Assembly: GCF_015904235.1 (NCBI RefSeq)
Contig: NZ_JADZLT010000053.1
Location: forward strand, 62,001 to 126,000
Source: Methylobrevis albus
Lineage (GTDB): Bacteria > Pseudomonadota > Alphaproteobacteria > Rhizobiales > Pleomorphomonadaceae
Reading direction: 5' to 3'
DNA length: 64,000 nt
Part shown: one piece after another, positions 17,063 to 24,863 of the stretch
How positions within the stretch are numbered: position 1 is the stretch's first letter
How the letters are laid out: every line of letters starts with the position of its first letter
The notes under the pieces: generated by a model
What the model saw: the letters and a program-made list of their open reading frames with translations, nothing else
Database searches by the model: none
Told to the model about the DNA's origin: nothing
Made by a program: the position numbers and the translations under genes

Positions 17063-19339
17063 ATGCTCCTCGACACCACGATTCCCGCCGCCCGGGCCTG
17101 GAACAGCTGGTCGGACCGGCCGGCCGAGATGGTGTTCCTGCCGCTCGGCGTCCGCCTGACGCCGGTGCTCTACGCGACCAGCCTGCGCAATGCGACGACG
17201 ATCCGCGCCACTCCGGCCGACGGCACCCGCCTCGGTGCCCATGCCGCCGACGGGGCACTGGTCGAATTGACCACCCGGCACGGCGGTACCGAACTCGCGT
17301 TCAGCTATCGAAAGCCGGATCCCTACGTCGTGGTCGGCAGCTGGCGCGGCGTGACGCTCGGCGAATGGGGCCTGCGCTTCTGGGTGTCGCTGTGCCTGTC
17401 GGCCGAAGGTGGCGAGACCGTCGCCTTTGACGCGGCGGCGGGCGCCGCCGTCGTCAAGGTCGGCCGGCGCTGGGTCGCCCTCGTCAGCGCGGCGGCGCCG
17501 GTGCAGGTGACGGCGCACGACGACATCGCGGCCCTCATCGCCGACTTCGAGGCGAACGGCTACTTCTACACCGCCACCCGCGGCACCGACGCACCCGTCA
17601 TCGCCCAGCGCTTCAATCTCGAAATGATGCGCGACAACCGCTTCGCCGCCGCCGTCGCCGACGACCGCGACCTCGCCGTCGCCAAGGCGAAGGCTGCGCT
17701 CTCCGCCAGCGATCTCTCCGTCCCGCTCCCCGGCCAGCGTGGCCGCTTCGACGGCTGCCTCGACGCGGTGCGTGATGTGATGGCCTGGAACACCGTCTGG
17801 GACGGCGTTAACAACCGCGCCTACACGGCGGTGAGCCGGATCTGGAACCTCGGCAAGTTCGCCGTCTGGTTCAACGACACCACCTATGCCGCGATGATGG
17901 GCGGCGTCATCGACGGCGCCCTCGCCGCGGACAACCTCGCCACCGCGATGGCGAGCGCGACACCGCAGGGCAACTTCGCCTGCATCGTCACCTCCAACGA
18001 CGCCTGGGTCGACCGCACGCAGGCGCCGAACGGCGCGCTGATGGTGTGGCTGATGTACCTGCGCAGCCGCGACCGGTCGCTGCTGGACGCCGCCTACGGC
18101 CCGCTCGCCCGCAATCAGCGCTGGTGGCGGGCGAACCGCGATCCGGACGGCCGCGGCCTCGTCTCCTGCGGCAGCTCGGACGTCGGCGAGGCGCTCTACA
18201 AGGGCACCGCCTTCGGCGCCCGCAACGAAACCGGCATGGACAATTCGGCGACGCACGACGAGGCGCTGTATGAACCCGCGACGCGGACGCTGTCGACCCT
18301 CGACGTCGGCCTCAACTGCACGCTGGCGCTCGACGCCGAGATGCTGGCGCTGATCGCCGCCGAACTCGGCCACCACGACGAGGCGAAAGAGTTCGCGGCG
18401 CTCGCCGCCTCGAGCGCGGAAAAGATCCGCACCGAACTCTGGGACGAGGCGCGCGGCATCTTCGCCAACCGCCAGCGCGCCGCCGATCGCACCGGCAACG
18501 ACGGCTTCGTGCGCAGCCTCGGGCCGACCAGCTTCTATCCGCTGATCTGCGGCGCGGCGTCGGCCGAGCAGGCGGAGCGCCTGCTGGCGCATCTCGCCGA
18601 CCCCGCCACCTTCGGCGGCCGCTACGTCATCCCCAACGCCACCCGCGACGACCGGGCCTATGCCGACAACGTCTACTGGCGCGGCCGGATCTGGCCGAAC
18701 GTCAACTGGTTCGTCTGGCACGGCCTGCGCCGCTACGGTTTCGACGCCGAAGCGAGCGCCTTCGCGGCGCAGAGCGTCGAGCTCTTCATGCAGTCGTGGC
18801 GCGAGCGGCGGATGTGCGGCGAGAACTACTCCGCCGAGACCGGCGCGATCGACGACCAGCCCGACACCGACCCGTTCTGCTCCTGGGGTGCGATGCTGGC
18901 GATGCTCGGCGTCGCCGAGGTGATGGACATCAATCCATGGACCGGCTGGGAGATCGTCAACACCGGCGAGGACGTCGAACTCGGCCCGGTTGCGAGCCCC
19001 GTCGGCGCGGTGACGCTGCGCGTCGCCGACGGGCGGCTGTCGCTCGCCAAGGGTGCGCTCGGCAGCGGCGCCGGCCAGGTGCTGTTCGCGACGGACTACG
19101 TCGGCCGCATCACGCAGCTGACGCTCGCCGAAGGCCTCGCCTGCTGCACCTTCCCGTCCGGCTCGGACGGCCCGGTCGCGATCGAGCTGCCGCAGCTCGC
19201 GGCGGCGCGCGTCGTCGCGGTCCGGCTCGACGGCACCGAGGTGGCATTCACCCCGGCCGGCGACGGCATCCGCATCGCCCTGCCCCGGCTGGCGGCCGGC
19301 GCGCGGCTCAGCGTCCACGCCCTCCCGACCACACCGTGA
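17063..19339 (+). CDS. GH63-like glycoside hydrolase (MGH1/trehalase-like fold)
   Basis: This 758-residue protein has a beta-sandwich N-terminal part (about 1-215), an (alpha/alpha)6 barrel (about 225-635) and a C-terminal beta domain. The barrel carries GH63-type signatures: NETGMDNSATHD near residue 390 (candidate general acid), YWRGRIWPNVNWFVWHGL near residue 535, and GENYSAETG near residue 590 (candidate general base region). Such bacterial enzymes act on alpha-linked glucosides such as mannosyl- or glucosylglycerate; the exact substrate is unknown. There is no signal peptide, so it is cytoplasmic. Its stop overlaps the GTG start of the next gene. Confidence 0.75.
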   Translation: MLLDTTIPAARAWNSWSDRPAEMVFLPLGVRLTPVLYATSLRNATTIRATPADGTRLGAHAADGALVELTTRHGGTELAFSYRKPDPYVVVGSWRGVTLGEWGLRFWVSLCLSAEGGETVAFDAAAGAAVVKVGRRWVALVSAAAPVQVTAHDDIAALIADFEANGYFYTATRGTDAPVIAQRFNLEMMRDNRFAAAVADDRDLAVAKAKAALSASDLSVPLPGQRGRFDGCLDAVRDVMAWNTVWDGVNNRAYTAVSRIWNLGKFAVWFNDTTYAAMMGGVIDGALAADNLATAMASATPQGNFACIVTSNDAWVDRTQAPNGALMVWLMYLRSRDRSLLDAAYGPLARNQRWWRANRDPDGRGLVSCGSSDVGEALYKGTAFGARNETGMDNSATHDEALYEPATRTLSTLDVGLNCTLALDAEMLALIAAELGHHDEAKEFAALAASSAEKIRTELWDEARGIFANRQRAADRTGNDGFVRSLGPTSFYPLICGAASAEQAERLLAHLADPATFGGRYVIPNATRDDRAYADNVYWRGRIWPNVNWFVWHGLRRYGFDAEASAFAAQSVELFMQSWRERRMCGENYSAETGAIDDQPDTDPFCSWGAMLAMLGVAEVMDINPWTGWEIVNTGEDVELGPVASPVGAVTLRVADGRLSLAKGALGSGAGQVLFATDYVGRITQLTLAEGLACCTFPSGSDGPVAIELPQLAAARVVAVRLDGTEVAFTPAGDGIRIALPRLAAGARLSVHALPTTP

Positions 19340-20217
19340 GCCGCACCCTGCCTCGGGCTGCGGCCGTCTCGATCGCCGCCGTGCCGCTGGCCCTCGGCGC
19401 CTTCGTGTTGTTCTCGCTGCAGGACGCCGGCGTGAAGAGCCTGCTCGGCGCCGGGCCGATCTGGCAGCTCTTGATGATCCGCGCCGCGGTGGTGCTGGTG
19501 ATCGCGCTCGCCGTCGGCCGCACGAAGCTGCTGCTCGATCTCGTTCATTCGCGCAACAAGAAGCAGTTGCTCGCCCGCGCCATGATCATGCTGGTCGCCT
19601 GGCTCTGCTTCTACCAGGCGGCGCACGAGTTGCCGCTCGCCCAGCTCACCACCCTCTATTTCGTCTCGCCCTTCCTCGTGACTCTGGCCTCGGGGCCCCT
19701 GCTCGGCGAACGGCCGACGCGGCTGCAATGGATCGCGGTCGTGCTCGGCTTCACCGGCGTCGCGATCGCCGCCGGCGTGCAGGATTTCGTCTTCTCACCC
19801 GCGGTCGGCCTCGCGCTGATCGCTGCCGCCTTCTGGGCGACCGCGCTCCTGATGCTGCGGCGGATGGGGCCGGACGAAAGCTCGCTGGTGCAGATCGCCA
19901 GCAGCAACGGCGTCTTCCTGATGGCGACGCTGTCCGGGCTGGCGTTCCACCCGTTCGAGCCGGCGTTCGGTGAGGTGCGCTGGATGGCGATGGTGGCGCT
20001 CGCCGGCGGCATGGCGCAGTTCCTGCTCTATGAGGCGGCGACACGGGCTCCCGCACCGCTGATCGCGACGCTCGAATACACTGCGATCCTCTGCGCCTTC
20101 AGCTTCGGCTGGCTGTTCTTCGCCGAAGTGCCCGGCCCGAATGTCTTCGCCGGCGCGGCGCTGGTCGTCGTCTCCGGGCTGATGGTCGTCGCCGGCACCC
20201 GCTTTCGGCGGGGCTGA
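19336..20217 (+). CDS. DMT-superfamily (EamA) transporter
   Basis: This 293-residue membrane protein has about ten helices and two EamA repeats. Typical segments are LFSLQDAGVKSL in helix 1, FYQAAHELPLAQLTTLYFVSPF at the end of the first repeat and ATRAPAPLIATLEYTAILCAF in the second. I chose the GTG at 19336, which overlaps the preceding stop as GTGA; this implies translational coupling with the glycosidase gene. The pairing suggests, but does not show, transport of that enzyme's substrate or product. Confidence 0.82.
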   Translation: MSRTLPRAAAVSIAAVPLALGAFVLFSLQDAGVKSLLGAGPIWQLLMIRAAVVLVIALAVGRTKLLLDLVHSRNKKQLLARAMIMLVAWLCFYQAAHELPLAQLTTLYFVSPFLVTLASGPLLGERPTRLQWIAVVLGFTGVAIAAGVQDFVFSPAVGLALIAAAFWATALLMLRRMGPDESSLVQIASSNGVFLMATLSGLAFHPFEPAFGEVRWMAMVALAGGMAQFLLYEAATRAPAPLIATLEYTAILCAFSFGWLFFAEVPGPNVFAGAALVVVSGLMVVAGTRFRRG

Positions 20218-20339
20218 TCGAGCCGGCACGACCTGCTAAGCTCCCGCCCGGTCGCCGCACCGATACGGCGCCGCCGGCAGATGCCGCCGCAAGCGCGGTC
20301 GCCGGAACCGCCCGCACCGGGCGCCGGGAGGATTTCGCC

Positions 20340-21146
20340 GTGACTGTCGCCACCTCGCCCCGCCTCGCGATCTCGTCGGACGGCGCCGTCCTGCGCCTCA
20401 CGCTGGTCGATTCGGCCCGCCGCAACGCGCTGTCCGAGGCGATGATCGCCGACATCGCCGCCACCCTCGCTGCGGCCGCCGACGATCCGACCATCGGCGT
20501 CGTGGTGATCGCGGCCGAGGGCCCGGCGTTCTGCGCCGGCCACGACCTGAAGGAACTCACCGCCCACCGCTCCGCGCCCGATGCCGGCCGCGCCGCCTTC
20601 GCGCGGATCATGTCGGCTTGTTCGGCGCTGATGCTCGCGATCGTGCACTTCCCGAAGCCGGTGATCGCCGAGGTGCGCGGCGTCGCCACCGCGGCCGGCT
20701 GCCAGCTCGTCGCGACCTGCGACCTCGCCCTCGCCGGCCCGCACGCGCGCTTCGCCACCCCGGGCGTCAACATCGGCCTGTTCTGCTCGACGCCCATGGT
20801 GGCGCTGTCGCGGGCCGTGCCGCGCAAGGCCGCGATGGAGATGCTGCTCACCGGCGATATGATCGACGCGGAGCGCGCCGCCGCCATCGGCCTCGTCAAC
20901 CGCGTCGTCGCCGACGACGACCTCACCGCCGAGACGATGGCGCTCGCCGGCAGGATCGCCGCGAAATCCGGCCGCACGCTGAAGATCGGCAAGGCCGCCT
21001 TCCAGGCCCAGCTCGACCTGCCGCTCGCCGACGCCTACGACCACGCCGCCGCCGTGATGGTGGAGAACATGCTGGAAGGCGACGCCTGCGAGGGCATCGA
21101 CGCCTTCATCGCCAAGCGCCGGCCCGAATGGGCGCCGCGCGACTGA
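20340..21146 (+). CDS. Enoyl-CoA hydratase/isomerase family, ECHDC3-like
   Basis: This 268-residue crotonase-fold protein is strikingly similar to the animal mitochondrial ECHDC3 group as I recall it: AAGCQLVATCDLALA, then FATPGVNIGLFCSTPMVAL and RAVPRKAAMEMLLTG. The two catalytic glutamates of ordinary enoyl-CoA hydratases are not where expected. The usual GGCEL position reads AGCQL, and the usual PE-x-x-G-L block reads TPGVNIGL. The oxyanion-hole glycines remain, so acyl-CoA binding or another reaction is likelier than hydration. It starts at GTG 20340 behind GGGAGGA, with the VOC gene 17 bases downstream. Confidence 0.82.
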   Translation: MTVATSPRLAISSDGAVLRLTLVDSARRNALSEAMIADIAATLAAAADDPTIGVVVIAAEGPAFCAGHDLKELTAHRSAPDAGRAAFARIMSACSALMLAIVHFPKPVIAEVRGVATAAGCQLVATCDLALAGPHARFATPGVNIGLFCSTPMVALSRAVPRKAAMEMLLTGDMIDAERAAAIGLVNRVVADDDLTAETMALAGRIAAKSGRTLKIGKAAFQAQLDLPLADAYDHAAAVMVENMLEGDACEGIDAFIAKRRPEWAPRD

Positions 21147-21163
21147 TCCGGAGGCCGCTGCCG

Positions 21164-21592
21164 ATGCCGATCCCGAAGCACATCCACCTCGTCACACTCG
21201 GCGTCGCCGACGTCGCGCGCGCGACCGCCTTCTACGAGCGGCTCGGCTGGACCAAGGCGGGTGCCTCGCAGGAGAGTGTCACCTTCATCCAGCTTTCCGG
21301 CCTCGTGCTCGGCCTGTTCGGCTGGAACGATCTCGCCGCCGACGCCGGCCTGCCCGCCGAGGGCAGCGGCTTTCGCGGCGTGGCGCTGGCGATCAACGCC
21401 GACAGCCCGGACGAGGTCGACGCGATCATCCAGGCTGCGGTGGACGCCGGCGCCAGCCTGGTGAAGGCGGCCGAGAAGGTGTTCTGGGGCGGCTATTCCG
21501 GCTACTACGCCGACCCGGACGGCCACCTCTGGGAGGTGGCGCACAATCCCTTCTTCGCGAAAGACGCCGCCGGGCACCTCGCGCTCGACTGA
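21164..21592 (+). CDS. VOC-family (glyoxalase/bleomycin-resistance fold) protein
   Basis: This 142-residue single VOC domain starts with HIHLVTLGVADVARATAFYERLGW, and ends with the common block GGYSGYYADPDGHLWEVAHNP. The family's metal positions are His near the N-terminus (HLVTLG) and Glu in LWEVA. It may act as a small metal-dependent lyase, isomerase or binding protein; no specific reaction is indicated. It lies 17 bases after the ECHDC3-like gene and 32 before the CoA-binding gene, and is probably cotranscribed with both. Confidence 0.82.
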   Translation: MPIPKHIHLVTLGVADVARATAFYERLGWTKAGASQESVTFIQLSGLVLGLFGWNDLAADAGLPAEGSGFRGVALAINADSPDEVDAIIQAAVDAGASLVKAAEKVFWGGYSGYYADPDGHLWEVAHNPFFAKDAAGHLALD

Positions 21593-21624
21593 CGACCCGC
21601 CCGCCCCGCCGCACGGATCCCGTC

Positions 21625-22164
21625 ATGAACCACGACAGCTATTCCGACGCCTATATCCGCGGCATCCTCGAAAGCGTGCGGACCATCGCCGTGGTCGGCG
21701 CCAGCGCCAACGAGGTGCGCCCGAGCTTCTTCGTGACGAAGTACCTCGTCGCCAAGGGCTACCGCGTCTTCGCGATCAATCCCGGCCAGCCGCCCGGCGC
21801 CGAGATCGGCGGCGCCCCGGTGTTCGCGCGCCTCGCCGACGTGCCGGAGGCGATCGACATGGTCGACGTCTTCCGCAATCCTTCCGCCGCCGCCGGCGTG
21901 GTCGACGAGGCGCTCAGGCTCGATCCGCTGCCGAAGGTGATCTGGATGCAGCTCGGCGTGCGCAACGACGAGGCGGCGGCGAAGGCCGAGGCGGCCGGGC
22001 TTTCCGTCGTGATGAACCGCTGCCCGAAGATCGAGTACGGCCGCTTTTCCGGCGAGATCGGCTGGACCGGCTTCAACTCCGGCAAGCTCTCGTCGAAGAA
22101 GCCACTGCTCGCCGGCGGCTTCCAGCACCGCCGGCTCGGCGAGCCCGGCGAATCCGGCTCCTGA
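21625..22164 (+). CDS. CoA-binding domain protein (YccU type)
   Basis: This 179-residue Rossmann-fold protein has the CoA-binding pattern of the succinyl-CoA synthetase alpha subunit. Key segments are RTIAVVGASANEVRPSFFVTKYL, VFAINPGQ, EAIDMVDVFRNP and VIWMQLGVRNDEAAAKAEAAGL, followed by VVMNRCPKIEYGR. No catalytic His of the synthetase is present. The function of this stand-alone group is not established; in genomes it often lies next to O-acetylhomoserine sulfhydrylase, as here. Confidence 0.85.
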   Translation: MNHDSYSDAYIRGILESVRTIAVVGASANEVRPSFFVTKYLVAKGYRVFAINPGQPPGAEIGGAPVFARLADVPEAIDMVDVFRNPSAAAGVVDEALRLDPLPKVIWMQLGVRNDEAAAKAEAAGLSVVMNRCPKIEYGRFSGEIGWTGFNSGKLSSKKPLLAGGFQHRRLGEPGESGS

Positions 22165-22316
22165 CGGCGTCTCGGCCTGAAACCAGCATGCGCGGACGGT
22201 GCGATTTCGGGCCGAACGTTCCCGCGCCCGGCCCCGCCGCGCCATCGCCTTGCTTGTCCTTCGTTCCGGCGAGGCGATAGAAGATGACACCGCTTGAGAA
22301 CGGGGAGGAAAAACCA

Positions 22317-23606
22317 ATGAGCAACGACGGCATTCCGGGTTTTGCGACGCTTGCGATCCACGCGGGCGCCCAGCCGGATCCTGCGACCGGCGCGCGCGCG
22401 ACGCCGATCTACCAGACGACCTCGTTCGTGTTCGACGACGTCGACCACGCCGCGGCGCTGTTCGGCCTGCAGGCGTTCGGCAACATCTACACCCGCATCA
22501 CCAACCCGACGACGGCGGTGCTGGAAGAGCGCGTCGCCGCGCTCGAGGGCGGCACCGCGGCGCTCGCGGTCGCGTCCGGCCACGCGGCGCAGCTGCTCGC
22601 CTTCCACACGCTGCTGCAGCCGGGCGACGAGTTCATCGCCTCGAAGAAGCTCTATGGCGGCTCGATCAACCAGTTCAACCACTCGTTCAAGAACTTCGGC
22701 TGGAACGTGGTCTGGGCCGATCCCGCCGACCCCGCCTCGTTCGAGCAGGCCGTCTCGCCGAAGACCAAGGCGATCTTCATCGAGAGCCTCGCCAACCCCG
22801 GCGGCGTCGTGGTCGACATCGAGGCGATCGCCCAGGTGGCGAAGCGCGCCGGCGTGCCGCTCATCGTCGACAACACGATGGCGACGCCCTACCTCTGCCG
22901 CCCGTTCGAGCACGGCGCCGACATCGTCATCCACTCGCTGACCAAGTTCCTCGGCGGCCACGGCAATTCGATGGGCGGCGTGCTCGTCGACGGCGGCAAG
23001 TTCGACTGGTCGCGCGAGGGCCGCTATCCGATGCTGTCCGAGCCGCGCCCGGAATACGGCGGCATGGTGCTGCACGAGACCTTCGGCAACTTCGCCTTCG
23101 CCATCGCCGCCCGCGTGCTCGGCCTGCGCGACCTCGGCCCGGCGATCTCGCCGATGAACGCCTTCCTGATCCTCACCGGCATCGAGACGCTGCCGCTGCG
23201 CATGCAGCGCCATTGCGACAACGCCAAGGCCGTCGCCCAGTGGCTGTCGGCGCACGACGCCGTCGCCTGGGTGTCCTACGCCGGCCTGCCGGGTGACCGG
23301 CACCACAAGCTGCAGCAGAAGTACCTGCCGAAGGGCGCCGGCGCGGTGTTCACCTTCGGCCTCAAGGGCGGCTACGACGCCGGCATCGCGCTGGTGAAGA
23401 ACGTCGAGCTGTTCTCGCACCTCGCCAACATCGGCGACACCCGCTCGCTGATCATCCACCCGGCCTCCACCACCCACCGCCAGCTTTCCGACGCCCAGAA
23501 GGTCGTCGCCGGCGCGGGACCGGACGTGGTGCGCCTCTCGATCGGCATCGAGGACGTCGCCGACATCATCGCCGACCTCGAGCAGGCCCTCGCCAAGGCG
23601 GGCTGA
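22317..23606 (+). CDS. metY: O-acetylhomoserine aminocarboxypropyltransferase (sulfhydrylase)
   Basis: This 429-residue PLP enzyme joins O-acetylhomoserine with sulfide to give homocysteine for methionine synthesis. The Cys/Met-metabolism signatures are clear: [53 protein letters not shown], and [16 protein letters not shown] with the PLP lysine. The C-terminal block [19 protein letters not shown] is the MetY form and the length fits. I start at ATG 22317 behind GGGGAGGA; an ATG at 22284 would add eleven residues. I looked for, and did not see, a SAM-II-type riboswitch in the 150 bases upstream. Confidence 0.92.
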   Translation: MSNDGIPGFATLAIHAGAQPDPATGARATPIYQTTSFVFDDVDHAAALFGLQAFGNIYTRITNPTTAVLEERVAALEGGTAALAVASGHAAQLLAFHTLLQPGDEFIASKKLYGGSINQFNHSFKNFGWNVVWADPADPASFEQAVSPKTKAIFIESLANPGGVVVDIEAIAQVAKRAGVPLIVDNTMATPYLCRPFEHGADIVIHSLTKFLGGHGNSMGGVLVDGGKFDWSREGRYPMLSEPRPEYGGMVLHETFGNFAFAIAARVLGLRDLGPAISPMNAFLILTGIETLPLRMQRHCDNAKAVAQWLSAHDAVAWVSYAGLPGDRHHKLQQKYLPKGAGAVFTFGLKGGYDAGIALVKNVELFSHLANIGDTRSLIIHPASTTHRQLSDAQKVVAGAGPDVVRLSIGIEDVADIIADLEQALAKAG

Positions 23607-23804
23607 CGCTGCCGCAGTCCCCGGTGCCGATCCAACGCGACCGGCTCCGGGGACTACGGGAAAGTACGGAATTTTCCTCGAATTCGCTGCGGTCCGGTAG
23701 CATGGTCTTCATGAAGTCAGGGCAATAACGGCGCGGAGGGCGGAGCTTGCGGCTTGCTCCGGCCCCGGCCAATCACCGCCCGATGATGCGTGGAGACATC
23801 CGCT

Positions 23805-24821
23805 GTGTGGAAACCGGGCCTGAGACTGGACGACGAGACGGAAGGACGGCGCCTCGAAGCGCTAGACGCCTGCGCCGTACTCGATGCGCCGCCCGACGGA
23901 CGGTTCGCCCGGCTGACGCGGCTCGCCTCGCGCTATTTCGCGGCCGACACCGCCTTCATCACGCTGATCGACGACACCTATCAGTGGGTGATCGAGCGCA
24001 CGACGAACCACGTCGACGCGCGCCTGACGCGCGACGAATCCCTTTGCAATCTCATGGTGGTGTCGGCGGAACCTCTGGTGATCGGCGATATCGCCTCCGA
24101 CCCGCGAATCGCCGGCCATCCGATAACGTCCGGCTTTCCCCTGCGCTTCTATGCCGGCGCGCCGTTGCTCGCGCGGCCCGGCCTCGCGATCGGCTCGCTG
24201 TGCATCATGCGGCGCGAGCCCGGCGACCCGAACGACTTCGACCTCGAGGCACTGGTCGACTTCGCCGGCCTCGCCACCGACGAGATCGAACTCACCCGCC
24301 GCAACCGCGAACTCGCCCACCTCTCCGAAACCGACCCGCTGACCAGCCTGCTCAACCGGCGCGGCTTCGAGGCGAGCTTCGAACGGGCCCGCCGCCGCAG
24401 CCGGCGCACCGGACTGCCGCTGTCGCTGCTCCTCATCGACCTCGACCACTTCAAGGCCCTCAACGACAGCGTCGGCCACGAGGCGGGCGACGTCGCCCTG
24501 CGGCGCAGCGCCGCGATTCTCGGCGGTGCCGTCCGACGTCCAGACGATGTCGTGGCCCGGTTCGGCGGCGAGGAGTTCGTCCTTCTGCTGCCGGAGACCG
24601 GGGCCGAGGGCGCGCGCTTCATCGCGGAAGGCATCTGCACGGCCTTTGCCGCCGCCAATCTGCCCCATCCCGGCACCTGGTCGGGCCGCATCTCCGTCAG
24701 CATCGGCATCGCGACCTGTCGTGGCGAGGACGCCATGGACGAAGGTCTGCTGGCAAGAGCCGACGAGGCGCTCTACCGCGCCAAGCGCGGCGGGCGTGAC
24801 CGGGTCGAGAGCGCCCCCTGA
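23805..24821 (+). CDS. GAF-GGDEF diguanylate cyclase
   Basis: This 338-residue cytoplasmic protein has an N-terminal GAF sensor domain (about 15-165) and a C-terminal GGDEF domain (about 175-335). The active site is RFGGEEFVLL (GGEEF at about residues 254-258), preceded by the substrate segments DPLTSLLNRRGF and LLIDLDHFKALNDSVGH. An intact I-site, RPDD, lies five residues before GGEEF, so product inhibition by cyclic-di-GMP is expected. I chose the GTG at 23805, eight bases after GTGGAGA; a GTG at 23790 is an alternative. The GAF ligand is unknown. Confidence 0.9.
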   Translation: MWKPGLRLDDETEGRRLEALDACAVLDAPPDGRFARLTRLASRYFAADTAFITLIDDTYQWVIERTTNHVDARLTRDESLCNLMVVSAEPLVIGDIASDPRIAGHPITSGFPLRFYAGAPLLARPGLAIGSLCIMRREPGDPNDFDLEALVDFAGLATDEIELTRRNRELAHLSETDPLTSLLNRRGFEASFERARRRSRRTGLPLSLLLIDLDHFKALNDSVGHEAGDVALRRSAAILGGAVRRPDDVVARFGGEEFVLLLPETGAEGARFIAEGICTAFAAANLPHPGTWSGRISVSIGIATCRGEDAMDEGLLARADEALYRAKRGGRDRVESAP

Positions 24822-24863
24822 ACCCGGCTCCAGGTGCACGAGGCCGAACCGGGCGGCACGGCC

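Noticed and set aside
22165..22316. Search for a SAM-II or SAM/SAH riboswitch before metY
   Set aside because: None of the conserved blocks I know is present.
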